Origin: Paenibacillus sp. Marseille-Q4541
GTDB taxonomy: Bacteria; Bacillota; Bacilli; Paenibacillales; Paenibacillaceae
DNA length: 64,000 bases
Assembly: GCF_018310695.1 (NCBI RefSeq)
Contig: NZ_JAGXCY010000021.1
Location: 25,317-89,316 of the forward strand
Reading direction: 5' to 3'
The translations under genes and the position numbers were made by a program. Of this stretch, positions 27,086-36,344 are shown piece after piece. Below the pieces are notes generated by a model that worked only from the letters and a program-made list of their open reading frames with translations, made no database searches and was not told where the DNA came from. The first letter of the stretch is position 1; every line of letters starts with the position of its first letter.

Positions 27086-28105
27086 TTAATGCTCTAAATC
27101 GGTCAAGATGAAGGCCAGACTAAGCGGTTTCAGGCTATTCTTGTTGAAGAACTGCATGACATATGGGCTAAGTAATTCACGAATATTGCCGATTATATCT
27201 GACACTGTTTCTGCGTATGGGCCTTCATGAGACATGCAGAGCAAAGTCAGACGGCCATCCACTTCCTTACATTCCAGTACCTGATACCCTTGTGTGACAT
27301 TATGAATGATTGCGGTTGCCGTTGTATCGGGACCAACATCTAAGGAGACATGGAAGAAAGGCATAAACAAAGCAGTCGACTCAGACGGAACAAACGGGTC
27401 GGGTAGATTTATTTCAAAGTCAAGCGGATGAGGTAGTTGTTCCTTGACAAGGGCTTTGAGCGACTCCGTTTTGCCCTCCTGGATGTAATCCATGATGGAT
27501 TCTTTATATTCTGAACAAGGAGATGGTTGGTGTTGTTCGGAAATCCTGGTGATCTCCATGAACTTTTTTGGGACAAAATAACACTCATAAAAGAATTTTT
27601 CCCATCCCGCACCATCGGTTAAGATAGATAAACTCACATCGTTTACTATAAGACCAAGCTCTACATTGAAGTAACGGATAACATTTCTTTTAATAATCTC
27701 TTAATTCTCCTGTCCCAAATTTTTGATGTTAATAGGAACAGGTGGAAACCATAAGACGTTCAGTTCGGATTCGCATTCGTGGAGGCCGAGTCGAGAACCG
27801 AATAGTGGTGATTCGAGACGGCGGCTGGCTTCGGCAATAAGAAGTTTCCCTCCGGTTGATGAGAAGGGAGTACCGTCCGTTCCATTAATTTTCAGCACAA
27901 TATTGTCAAGATACTCACTATCAAGAAATTGGGTATATTCGGATGCTAGAGATTGATAGGTGCTGACACGGGTTTGCTTAGCTGCGTTTTTCGGGTTATT
28001 CAGCTGTAATGATTGATTTTTTACTTGCTCTTGGGTGAGTGTTAGAAGTAGTTGGAGGAGATCATCATTCTCCAAAAATTTGATTACACGAGAAGCGGTT
28101 GTCAT
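27086..28105 (-). pseudogene. Hypothetical protein interrupted by an in-frame TAA
   Basis: The first part (28105-27701, ATG with GGAGG, 134 aa, MTTASRVIKFLENDDLLQ) stops at TAA 27703-27701. The same frame then stays open for another 204 codons to 27086, and that second part has no ribosome binding site; the first possible start is GTG 27637. The simplest reading is one gene of about 340 codons broken by a nonsense mutation. I recognise no family. The second half contains VPSESTALFMPFFHVSLDVG and TATAIIHNVTQGYQVLECKE. Confidence 0.6.
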
Positions 28106-28465
28106 GAATAAACCTCCATATGAATAGTAGTCCGACAAATATCGACTGTTGTGTCTGGAAACGACTACCCGGTCAGAGCGTATAATTTCCGGCGCTTTAG
28201 TTTTCAAGGAACAGTAGTATTTCTGAATTAAATATTACTTTAAGGAGCTCTTTTTTATCCAATAGGATACAAATATTGTAAATCATCTGACTGGTAAGGA
28301 AGGTCTGTTTGATAAGCTATAATTGTTTCTTAACTAGTTTGATTAGAATTGATTTAATGAAATAAATCTATAATTATCATATATTTTCTTGGATTTTCTT
28401 CTATGCAAATAAATATGTCGCTACAATCAAATATGTCGCAGAACAATAAAAAAAGAGAAGACACG
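28106..28465. other. Non-coding, AT-rich gap
   Basis: 360 bases with no credible gene. It must contain the promoter of the 28105 gene, but no clear boxes were found. The right end carries the terminator of the next gene. Confidence 0.5.
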
Positions 28466-28486
28466 CTAAAAGGTGCTCTTCTCTTC
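28452..28486 (-). terminator. Terminator of the 28.5-29.5 kb gene
   Basis: On the minus strand AAGAGAAGAGCACC is followed by a loop and GTGTCTTCTCTT, then TTTTTTTATT. The stem overlaps the end of the reading frame. Confidence 0.65.
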
Positions 28487-29497
28487 GAAATATTTTGATA
28501 AAACATCATATGTTGTTTTTCCGAACTCTTTTGCTTTCGAACTTCTTTCCTTTATGCCGTTGGATTCTTTGTGGTCTAAAAGTGAGAATTTAGTTAGAAT
28601 TGCTCTTCTAAAAGAACGGAGGGGCTCGAATATGAATGAAGAGGCGGGAAGATACTCAAGAATAATTGATTTGTTTCGGAGAGAGTATCTTCTTGTTTCT
28701 AGATTTTTTCCAATGATGCTCGATCTAGTTGTTAAAAATATGACTTGTTTCTTTCGTGATAGATTCGCAGCTTTGACGAAGAGTTTATTTACCTGCTTAT
28801 TTTCATCAGCAATTGGATTTAAGAAGATACATCGAAGGTCGTTAGTCTTCAAATTCAATGCACAGAGCGCAATCTGAGGTGTTGCCTTTTTAGTCAAATC
28901 AATTTTCGCCTGCTCAATTTCCTCAGGGTCATCAATAGATCATCATCAATGAAAGGTTTTTTCCTGCTTTTAAATTTTACCTGCCTATTTTGGGTGCCTA
29001 AGTACAAGTGTCCAAATATCCAAATTGCTGTATCGTTATTTTGCTTCCACTTCCTGATCTTTGTCTTTAGCTCGGCATTCTGAGGGTATTTGCTTGGTGG
29101 TAGAACAATTGCTCTGAAGTAATTGCCGTGCCTTCTCTCTTGACACAATGATCTCAAATTCGTCCCATATATACTGTTGTAACATGTGAGTTGTCCACTC
29201 GGAAAGCAAGAATCCAGATTCAGTGGGAGGTGAGGAGATAGCAGTTGTTATGGCTCGCATCTGGTCTCCTGAAAGCTTATAATTGTTGCCCGGTAGTCTT
29301 CTTGCCGGATCATGAATATCTGGCATCATTTTTAGATGTCTCTGTACAGTTCGAATACTTACCCCTAGTATCTCGGCAATTTCTTTAGTTGATTTTCCAT
29401 CCTCGGCAAGTTGTCTTGCTAGGATGTTCCTAGCTTTGTATTTCGGTAAAGATCCATCTTCTAAGGCATATTTGATGTTTTTCTCCAAAATCAACAC
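28466..29497 (-). pseudogene. IS630-like transposase remnant, two frameshifts, catalytic residues lost
   Basis: Three consecutive fragments read as one protein. 29497-29100 has a helix-turn-helix (GKSTKEIAEILGVSIRTVQR) and the winged-helix region of IS630-type proteins. A shifted frame (about 29110-28940) carries AELKTKIRKWKQNNDTAIWI. The original frame then resumes (DDPEEIEQAKIDLTKKATPQ onward) to 28466. Where IS630 transposases have the DDE residues this one has IWIFGHLYLG, VIFLTTRS and a degenerate FEPLR, so it looks inactive as well as frameshifted. The assignment is by pattern only; a domesticated DNA-binding relative is an alternative. No terminal inverted repeats were found. Confidence 0.45.
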
Positions 29498-29781
29498 GCA
29501 TCTTTCGTTATATTGTCTGAAGTCATTCGCTCATCAAGAGAGTATTTGTATGCTAGAGTAGCTTAATGATTTTAACTGTGTGCTTTCTATGATCCTACGT
29601 GCCGCACGCCGAGCGTCTCGGCGTTATACAGATATATAATATACATTTATTTTCAAATTTATTTACAAAGTATGTATCAACAAAGACTTTAGCAATTTTG
29701 ACTGTTTGTTAGAGTAAGGTTCTAGAAGTAATTCTAGAAAAAAAGAAGGGTCTACCGGATGATTCCGGTAGACCCAAACAA
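29498..29781. terminator. Gap containing the terminator of the secreted-protein gene
   Basis: A 12-bp perfect stem GGGTCTACCGGA-TGAT-TCCGGTAGACCC at 29748-29775 reads, on the minus strand, into TTCTTTTTTT: a strong terminator for the gene at 29782-31137. The remaining bases include a second small palindrome (TTCTAGAA, twice, near 29720-29738) and nothing coding. Confidence 0.8.
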
Positions 29782-31137
29782 TTAATAGTCGGCCAGTCCA
29801 AGATAGTGCATTGAGAACAGGTTTTCGAAGCTGTTCGCGGAATACATGGCATTAAATCCGTAAAACCGAGAGGTGTTCTTGTTGGCCACGGTCAGGGTTG
29901 CGTAGGCCACGTCAGCCTCAAAGAAGCTCTGCAGGCGGGTTTTGCCGCTGCCAATCGCCTCGTAGTACTTGTAGACGAAGAAGAATGGATTATCCCACTC
30001 TAGATGCTCCTTATCCACCGCGACGTAGTCGTTCCAGTCGTCCCCCGTCTCACCCTCCGGCGTGGGGATGTGGAGCCACAGATAGTTAAAGACACCCCTG
30101 CCGAACATCGGGACGGTATGGGCGATAGGATTGATCATTTTCCCTTTCAATAGGCCGTCATGGACGACACTGTTCCCGTCAAGACCCACAGCGGCGTCGA
30201 AGTTCCAGAGGAAGGCCGTATAGTAGTTCGCATTCAGGCCGGCGACGCTCTTACGGTCGAAGAAATATTTCATATTTTCTTTTTTCAGGGAAGCCCCACC
30301 GCTGTCACCTCGGCTGCCCACCACAAGGTCCATTACTCCAGTCTTATTCTCCTTAGCCAAGTTCACAGCCAGATCCTTATAATATATGCGTTGGTCGGTA
30401 TTTTGAAAAAGGCTGAATTCCTTGTTCTCTTTTAGGCGGTTCATGAAGAATGCAATGTCGTCCTGAGCGGTGTCCAGTCCTTTTTGAAACTCGACAGGGG
30501 CCGAAAGGACAACGGTCGGAACAGATTTACCTTTGGTCTGCATACGGTAGGTGTCATAGTTGCCGATGTACTTGGCGATCTCGCCCTTCGTTAAAGGCAG
30601 GCGGGAGACGGGCCATTCCGGGATGACGCTGATCGGAAGCTTCTCCTGAACGATGCCGTAGACGGAGACGTCCTTCAGGTACTTGCTGTCGTTTTTGAAG
30701 TTAGAATAGAGGAAGTCGGATACGAACTTGTCATTCTTATTTTCCTCGACCCCGTTCCATTCGGCGTTTCCCAGAAAAAACTTCATCTTGTGGGTGTAAG
30801 TGAAGGAAGGCACGTCGCTAGCCAGGCCGAAGATCTGGACACCGGCGACCTTGCCGCCTACTTTCTTCTGATAGGCTTTCAGTGCATCATAAAGCTTAGG
30901 TGCAGTGGCATAACCCTTGGCGTCAAACGAGATGTTATTGGTGTTCTTGAATTTTGCCATGTACAGTTTGATAGCAGCGAGATCTTTACTGTCGACCTTA
31001 GCGCTATTGTAGACAAAGTAATAGTTTTCCTTTACAGGTGTAGCAGTCTTTTCAGCGGCGTTAGCGAAGCTACCGAAAGGGAGAAGGGTTAATATTAGTA
31101 TAAAAAGAAATATGGAATTATATCGGAATCTATTCAC
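29782..31137 (-). CDS. Secreted protein of unknown function
   Basis: 451 aa with a clear Sec signal peptide (NRFRYNSIFLFILILTLLPF, cleavage probably after NAA at about 28). The mature part is soluble and rich in aromatic residues. Some stretches resemble the gingipain (C25) fold: PVSRLPLTKGEIAKYIGNYD, VMDLVVGSRGDSGG and FLWNFDAAVGLDGNSVVHDG. The expected GHG histidine and active cysteine are absent, so if related it is a pseudo-enzyme; this is weak inference. Its base composition is richer in GC than neighbouring island genes, suggesting a separate origin. It is a single gene with its own terminator. Confidence 0.75.
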   Translation of the reverse strand: MNRFRYNSIFLFILILTLLPFGSFANAAEKTATPVKENYYFVYNSAKVDSKDLAAIKLYMAKFKNTNNISFDAKGYATAPKLYDALKAYQKKVGGKVAGVQIFGLASDVPSFTYTHKMKFFLGNAEWNGVEENKNDKFVSDFLYSNFKNDSKYLKDVSVYGIVQEKLPISVIPEWPVSRLPLTKGEIAKYIGNYDTYRMQTKGKSVPTVVLSAPVEFQKGLDTAQDDIAFFMNRLKENKEFSLFQNTDQRIYYKDLAVNLAKENKTGVMDLVVGSRGDSGGASLKKENMKYFFDRKSVAGLNANYYTAFLWNFDAAVGLDGNSVVHDGLLKGKMINPIAHTVPMFGRGVFNYLWLHIPTPEGETGDDWNDYVAVDKEHLEWDNPFFFVYKYYEAIGSGKTRLQSFFEADVAYATLTVANKNTSRFYGFNAMYSANSFENLFSMHYLGLADY

Positions 31138-31256
31138 TTACAATGTACCTCCTAAGGTTATCCTATTGATGTGTATTTTACGATAAAATCAATTTTGAGA
31201 ATAAGAAAATAGCGAAAAACTATGAGATATGTCTCCGCCTATTAAGCTTATATCTA

Positions 31257-31594
31257 TTGACGCTGGTAGGTGCCAGAATTAAGACGTTGCGGACACAAAT
31301 GGGACTGTCTCAGGTGGAGCTTGCAGAAAGAGCAAAATCACAAGACACCTACATTGGAGAAATTGAGCGGGGGAACCGTAATATTTCACTGAAGATGTTG
31401 GTGAAAATAGTCGATACTTTGGAGGTGTCTGTGACGACCTTTTTGAGAAAACTGAAAGCCTGCTCAAATAGCAGCAGCATATCGAAATTGTGAGATCAAA
31501 GCTACAAAGTCGCTCTCTTGAGGATGTCAGGTTGGTGCAGCGTATGCTTGATGATCTATTCAACAACATAGATGAACAATACCGTAGAAAATAG
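31257..31594 (+). pseudogene. XRE-family regulator, frameshift plus nonsense
   Basis: The HTH (KTLRTQMGLSQVELAERAKS...YIGEIERGNRNIS) is intact to about residue 60. In the 3' half the coding-like frame is different (EKTESLLK, stop TAG, then QQHIEIVRSKLQSRSLEDVR to TAG 31592-31594). One lost T in TTTTT near 31440 plus a CAG-to-TAG change explains both defects. The start is a TTG at 31257 with no ribosome binding site, so it may also lack its true start. Probably a former repressor of the island. Confidence 0.65.
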
Positions 31595-31665
31595 AGGAGT
31601 GGGCTTAGAAGCAGTTGTTCTTTGCCCGTTCCTTTTTACTTTTGGATGATTCATGACTGTTATAT

Positions 31666-32697
31666 TTATTTTTTGTATTTTGGATTTATCTTTACAGTAA
31701 GATTGGCATGATGTTTGTGAAAACCCATATTTCTCGTAGACTGGTTGGCTTGTTGTGTAAATGCCTCAGCCATCGCAGGTTCATCAAACAGAAAGTAATC
31801 TCTGCCTTTCTGCTTTCCTAGCAAGGCAATGAAGGCATAGTTGTAGCTACCTGGATTGCAGATGCCTCCACTACCTAAAGGGATCAGATTCATAATGTCC
31901 TGAATGTCTAGTTGTTCGGGGCTTTCAGGCTGATTGTCCAGTGCAAGTAAGAGGCAAGCAAACAGGCGATCTGCATTTGCTCTTTCGGTAATTAGGTTCA
32001 GATTGAACCGTTGGCTGCTTACCGTTTCCTAGTCCAACACCGTTATGATTGGTTCGGGTTGATTCGGTGAACTTTCGGCCACTTTGCTTAGGACATCTCG
32101 GTATCCGTAGGCAAACAAAAAGCGACCTAGCTTCAAGGAAGCCTGATCGCCGAGGATGGATTGTGTCTTGGGCAGAAGTTGACGGTAGAAGTGAGTGTAA
32201 TGCTCCACAGATATAGCAACATCTTCAAGCTCTACGCATTCATCTGGTAGTTCAGCTTCTGTGAGCAGGTCGTTCATGCCTTTGACGCTGCGTGAATCGG
32301 TAAGTTCGATTTGCTCGGAACAAAGAAGATGAGTAAGAAAGGCGACCGTGTTGAAGGCGTATTCACCTTTTCCAAGCAAGTCTGTCCAGTAGGAGATGAC
32401 AAATGGCGGTTCGGGTATATACTGCTCAACAAAGTTCTTCCAATGGCTAATGACAGTCAGATGCAGCTTTTTATATGGGTAGTGGCTGCTCTGCTGCCAT
32501 TTGCCACAAGACCATGACAGGGCAGCACGTAGTGTATCGGCTTCGATAGTGGCAGGATCGGCGAACTGTTGCCTCCAAACCTCCAACGGCTCAACGGGAT
32601 ATTTGGCAAAAGGGAAGCGGCTATGGTGCAGTTCATGGTGTGTTTTTACAAGTGCAACCAGTGATTTTTTCTTGGCGTCGGTGAGTTGTAGGGACAT
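31666..32697 (-). pseudogene. OGG-fold-like protein interrupted by an in-frame TAG
   Basis: From ATG 32697 the frame reads 222 residues to TAG (32031-32029), then continues open for 120 codons (ETVSSQRFNLNLITERANAD...) to TAA at 31666. The pieces make one protein of about 343 residues. The first half (TLRAALSWSCGKWQQ, FVISYWTDLLGKGEYAFNTV, AFLTHLL) resembles the 8-oxoguanine glycosylase OGG-fold family often found among accessory genes; that is a pattern-level guess. It is the third gene of a minus-strand series with 33536 and 33114. Confidence 0.5.
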
Positions 32698-32730
32698 TGA
32701 AAGATTGCTCCTTTCAGTGGTTTAATTGGG

Positions 32731-33114
32731 TTAGCCGGAGTTTGCTAGGAGCCATTGTTCTATTTCCAAGGGATGTATGCCATGTAACGTAAAAAACGTC
32801 ATGCTGCACTCGTTGTCCAACATGACGAAGATTTTATATAGGGTTTGGTCATCATTAAAGGTATATCGTTCGATATATTCAGGGTAATACTTACCTGCCG
32901 AGCAGGAGAAGGCTGCTTGATCGTGCTGAATGGGAGTAAGCTGATCGGTGGTTTCCAGAATGAACAACCATTGACCAGGCGGCGGGAAGACTTCATCTTC
33001 AAGTGCGGAGCGACGTTGTTGCATGTAATTGTGGATGAATGTAAGGCAGTCGTTAGGAATATCGCTATTCTTTAGTAGGTTTGCCCAATGTGTATCAGAT
33101 GTTAGATCGATCAT
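32731..33114 (-). CDS. Hypothetical protein
   Basis: 127 aa, acidic, no membrane segment, no family recognised. It starts at ATG 33114 overlapping the previous gene's stop by four bases (ATGA), so the two are translationally coupled. The aromatic-rich middle (PPPGQWLFILETTDQLTPIQ) and EIEQWLLANSG end give no clear function. Confidence 0.65.
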   Translation of the reverse strand: MIDLTSDTHWANLLKNSDIPNDCLTFIHNYMQQRRSALEDEVFPPPGQWLFILETTDQLTPIQHDQAAFSCSAGKYYPEYIERYTFNDDQTLYKIFVMLDNECSMTFFTLHGIHPLEIEQWLLANSG

Positions 33115-33536
33115 TTTTCTGGTTCCTCCTGATGACTATTGTCTTGTGGGCTATCCCCGTAGCGGGGGTGGTTGTTAGCTTTTGCTGCTTCAAGGGCTTC
33201 AGGCGAAACATAGAATGGCTCAGCCAGTTCTAATACCCAGCCCAGTGCAAACTCAATGGGACTTCCTTCAATAGCTGGAGGCCCATCTGCCCAATCTTTT
33301 TCTAGAGTGAATTGGATGCTGTCCTCGTCCATCGTTACAAACAAATCTGTCCCGTCATAATAAGGGTTTACTGTGTCTCCTTCTTTAAAAGTAAGAGCGA
33401 CCCGTACTTGGTGTACGGGTCGCTCTTTTTTGCCACATTGAATTTGAGTTTCTGAGATTGCTAGGAAATGAATGTCGCCTTCGGAATTGAAGGCTGACTC
33501 GAACAGTGATAGCAGCCCTTTTTGTACTTCATTCAT
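33111..33536 (-). CDS. Hypothetical protein, first gene of a three-gene cassette
   Basis: 141 aa with no recognised domain. GGAGGTAA eight bases upstream fixes ATG 33536. The C-terminal third is hydrophilic (HPRYGDSPQDNSHQEEPEK). A decayed paralogue lies at 36345-36670. The gene contains, antisense, a perfect terminator-like hairpin (33393-33431). It is coupled to the 33114 gene and then the interrupted OGG-fold-like gene. Confidence 0.65.
   Translation of the reverse strand: MNEVQKGLLSLFESAFNSEGDIHFLAISETQIQCGKKERPVHQVRVALTFKEGDTVNPYYDGTDLFVTMDEDSIQFTLEKDWADGPPAIEGSPIEFALGWVLELAEPFYVSPEALEAAKANNHPRYGDSPQDNSHQEEPEK
33393..33431 (+). terminator. Terminator-like hairpin inside a coding region (antisense)
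   Basis: AAGAGCGACCCGTAC (33393-33407), loop TTGGT, GTACGGGTCGCTCTT (33413-33427), followed on the plus strand by four more T. A 15-bp perfect stem plus T6 is a full intrinsic terminator against plus-strand transcripts crossing the minus-strand gene. Confidence 0.6.
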
Positions 33537-33829
33537 TTTGATTACCTCCATCATTCGTATTCAAAGATATGATATAAAAATGAAATTTGGTTTATTATAA
33601 GTTATATAGTTTTAAAGGAAAGTGAAATTCTTTCTTCTGCAAAAATCTAAATCCAACGAATAGGTGGATCGGAAAATAAGGGCTAATCTCCCGATTTATA
33701 TGTTTTTATTTAACCTTTCGTTTTATCTTCCTTTCGAAAGGGAAAGATGGTATTAAAAATTTAATGTGTGCATAAGGCTGTATAAGGGTGTATAAGATCA
33801 TTTTCGCAGTAGCGATCGGGGGGATTTGA
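33537..33829. other. Intergenic region with a palindrome
   Basis: Divergent region between the 33536 and 33830 genes. CCTTTCGAAAGG near 33732 is a perfect 12-bp palindrome with partly matching flanks. GTATAAG occurs twice just before 33800. Promoters must be here but are not clear. Confidence 0.4.
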
Positions 33830-34012
33830 TTGAGTGACTTAAATTTTTCAAAAGAAGAAATGAAACGGCTCTCCGAATTACTTAAGTATGCATATGATGC
33901 TATTGAATATTGGTTTGAAGGCTGTGATGTTGATGACAAAACATTTAATGATAATATTCATCAAAAAAATGAATGTGAATATTTTATAAATAAAATAGAT
34001 AAGCAGGGGTAG
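33830..34012 (+). CDS. Small hypothetical protein
   Basis: 60 aa, acidic and helical (SKEEMKRLSELLKYAYDAIE). The start is TTG 33830 after GGGGGG. It has its own downstream hairpin. I recognise no family. Confidence 0.5.
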   Translation: MSDLNFSKEEMKRLSELLKYAYDAIEYWFEGCDVDDKTFNDNIHQKNECEYFINKIDKQG

Positions 34013-34029
34013 CTCTGCTTATCTATTAT
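33998..34029. terminator. Bidirectional terminator
   Basis: GATAAGCAG pairs with CTGCTTATC across eight bases, with T- and A-rich flanks on both sides, between two convergent genes. Confidence 0.65.
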
Positions 34030-34039
34030 TTAGGATGAC

Positions 34040-36010
34040 TTAATTTATGGATAGTTTCTGTTTTATAAGATTCAGTAGTATATTGTAGGGAGATGACGGT
34101 TCTGACAGTGAAACTTTTAGAAGCTCCTTTTTAAATCTTTCCTGAGTTATACCTAGTATTCTTCCGACTTCAGTAGAGGCAATGTTGAGTACTTGTTTAC
34201 CTGGGCAGAGGCAGATCCAGTCCCAGCTACTTTGGTCATATTTTGCTTCCGATTCTTGAAAACGCTGAATTGCAGAGTCTTTTAATGAGTTAATTTGATC
34301 CTCACTTAGTAGATTATTGATATAGTTCGTATAACTAGCCTCCGTATCAACCGGTATATCGCGGTGTTTTACGTTAATGTGATAGTCAAGTATATCATTT
34401 CTAACTTTATTATTGAGATAAAGTTTCTTTAGTGTGGGTATTTGTTGATCGGCAACTTGCTTCAATATTGTCGATATAATTTCATGAGTTATCGAATCGG
34501 GTTCTGCCGCTAGATTCTTTGCAGCTTTTAACCAAACGTCATTGTCGAGAAGGTAATTCTCAATTTCATGTCTACCTAGTAAGATAAACTCTGGATTATC
34601 AATAAAAGCTTGCACTCTTTCATCGTTAGTAACATCACGATCCAATAAAAAGACAAAGTGTTGATTATGGATATGTTGCTCAACCTCTTTAATTCCAGTG
34701 TAAATTTCAATTAGCCGTTCACAATTTCCGATTTTTTCAATTGTAACATTATGCTGTTGACACATTGGGGTTAATAATTCAATTTCCTGTTCCCCCTCAA
34801 CAAAGAGAATCTTACTATATAGGCTACTAACTCCTAATTCTCTTAGTTTCTTTTCACAAGTCTCATATTGCAGCAGGGTTAAACCTGTATTTTCTAAGGC
34901 AAAATTACTACCGATATTAAATAACGACATAATTAGCACTTTTGAGTGTGTAAAAAAGAAAGTTTGCGAAATTTTGTTGGACGAAGTAATTGGTAGGTAT
35001 GAATTCACTTTCGAAACAAGAGAAGCGGATCCCGGCATTTTTTTTATGGTTTGTATATAGGTCTCTTCATTGTTACATAACTGATTTAGTAGTTTGGCAA
35101 ATTTGCAGATTAGATCCTCGTGTAAATGATTCTCTGGTTCATCGACCAGTAAAATACTTATTCGTCCTACCAAGTTTAAATAAAGGAACAAATAGAAGAC
35201 AGTCTTCTCTCCAGCACTAAGGTGTCGCATATCATATTTTTTCCCACCTGTTTCACTATTTGTAACCAAATTAACAATTTCATCGGGTCTAAAATTGTTT
35301 AAAGAAAAGTTGGAAAAAGATATGTGAGGGAAGAGTTGTTTAAAGAGCAATGTTGCTAGCTTGAAATATAAATCCTGTTTTCCTTTAGTTGGTATCAATC
35401 TTTCATATGCATAATCCATTAATAAATTTTTATAAAGTAAATGGAACGTCTCGCGTGGCGAGAATATCATATTCAGTGTTAACCAGGATTCTCTACTTAG
35501 AGCCAGTTCATTTCTTGTGGTAATGTTTAATTCGGAAAAGGGTGTATTTGTTTCATTATAGTGCTTATTGGATTCGATAAAGACAATTACTTCTGTGGGA
35601 TTCTCTAGATTCCAATATTGATCTAACTTTTCCACGTCCTCTGGGCTTATAGATAAATTCCAATTGATTGTATCGGGAGTTACCTCCGCATTAAGTGTGA
35701 TTACAACGACAGTAGTATCCTCTAAAATAAAATCTACTGTTATAGCAGCGGTTCTTGCGCATAACGTATCGTTCAATTTACTTAAGAAGAATTCTTTTGC
35801 GTTAAATGTGAAGTTGCTCTCAGGAAATTTACTTTGAAGTTTTTGGAAAAAATATGCTTGTTGTACAAGAAGCAAGGAGTCCGCTATAGTTGTTTTACCA
35901 GAACCATTTTTACCGCTTATAGTGTTTGTATTTTTAGCTTGAGAAAAATCAAAAGTAGTTTCCTCAGAAAATTTCTTAAAACCTTTGATTACAAGTTTAA
36001 TTAGTTGCAT
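34040..36010 (-). CDS. AAA/ABC-type ATPase fused to DUF4435 (PARIS-like defence protein)
   Basis: 656 aa. The ATPase half has Walker A SGKNGSGKTT (about 32-41), an ABC-like signature LSAGEKTVF and Walker B ISILLVDEPENHLH. The C-terminal half (from about 400) is a DUF4435/TOPRIM-type domain: KILFVEGEQEIELL, LLDRD near 457 and HEIENYLL near 480. In the anti-phage system PARIS these are AriA and AriB, and fused forms are known, so the same type of role (abortive response to a phage trigger) is inferred. ATG 36010 is chosen because the family start is IKLVIKGFKKF; the frame reaches 36046. It is intact, unlike many neighbours. Confidence 0.8.
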   Translation of the reverse strand: MQLIKLVIKGFKKFSEETTFDFSQAKNTNTISGKNGSGKTTIADSLLLVQQAYFFQKLQSKFPESNFTFNAKEFFLSKLNDTLCARTAAITVDFILEDTTVVVITLNAEVTPDTINWNLSISPEDVEKLDQYWNLENPTEVIVFIESNKHYNETNTPFSELNITTRNELALSRESWLTLNMIFSPRETFHLLYKNLLMDYAYERLIPTKGKQDLYFKLATLLFKQLFPHISFSNFSLNNFRPDEIVNLVTNSETGGKKYDMRHLSAGEKTVFYLFLYLNLVGRISILLVDEPENHLHEDLICKFAKLLNQLCNNEETYIQTIKKMPGSASLVSKVNSYLPITSSNKISQTFFFTHSKVLIMSLFNIGSNFALENTGLTLLQYETCEKKLRELGVSSLYSKILFVEGEQEIELLTPMCQQHNVTIEKIGNCERLIEIYTGIKEVEQHIHNQHFVFLLDRDVTNDERVQAFIDNPEFILLGRHEIENYLLDNDVWLKAAKNLAAEPDSITHEIISTILKQVADQQIPTLKKLYLNNKVRNDILDYHINVKHRDIPVDTEASYTNYINNLLSEDQINSLKDSAIQRFQESEAKYDQSSWDWICLCPGKQVLNIASTEVGRILGITQERFKKELLKVSLSEPSSPYNILLNLIKQKLSIN

Positions 36011-36344
36011 ATTTATGACCGCTCCATCCCATTTTACAAATAACAACAGTATTCATCATTTTAACACAGGGAATATATGGAGTCTATGGATATAGACCTT
36101 TATAAGGGACTAAAGTCGCATGCGATATTAGGTTGTTTATCATGACGATATCGCCGCGTTGGGAGGCGCACGCGTTATAGGAATAGAATGATACTTAAGA
36201 AAAATCTTAATAAAGTCTTGCATGTATATAGAGGGGGTAGATGTTACACGAAGTCCATAATGTTTGACCTCGCTTGTAGAGAAGAAGTAAACCGGCAATT
36301 TTAATTTTGTATGGATTGTTTTTTGTGTTTAGCTGGTCGACTGC
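36011..36344. other. Non-coding gap upstream of the AAA-DUF4435 gene
   Basis: About 330 bases with no convincing gene; the promoter of the AAA-DUF4435 gene should be here, but no clear boxes were found. Confidence 0.4.

Noticed and set aside
28473..28877. Plus-strand ORF of 134 codons opposite the IS630-like remnant
   Set aside because: The minus strand has the family-like sequence and a terminator in the right orientation; the plus frame has none.
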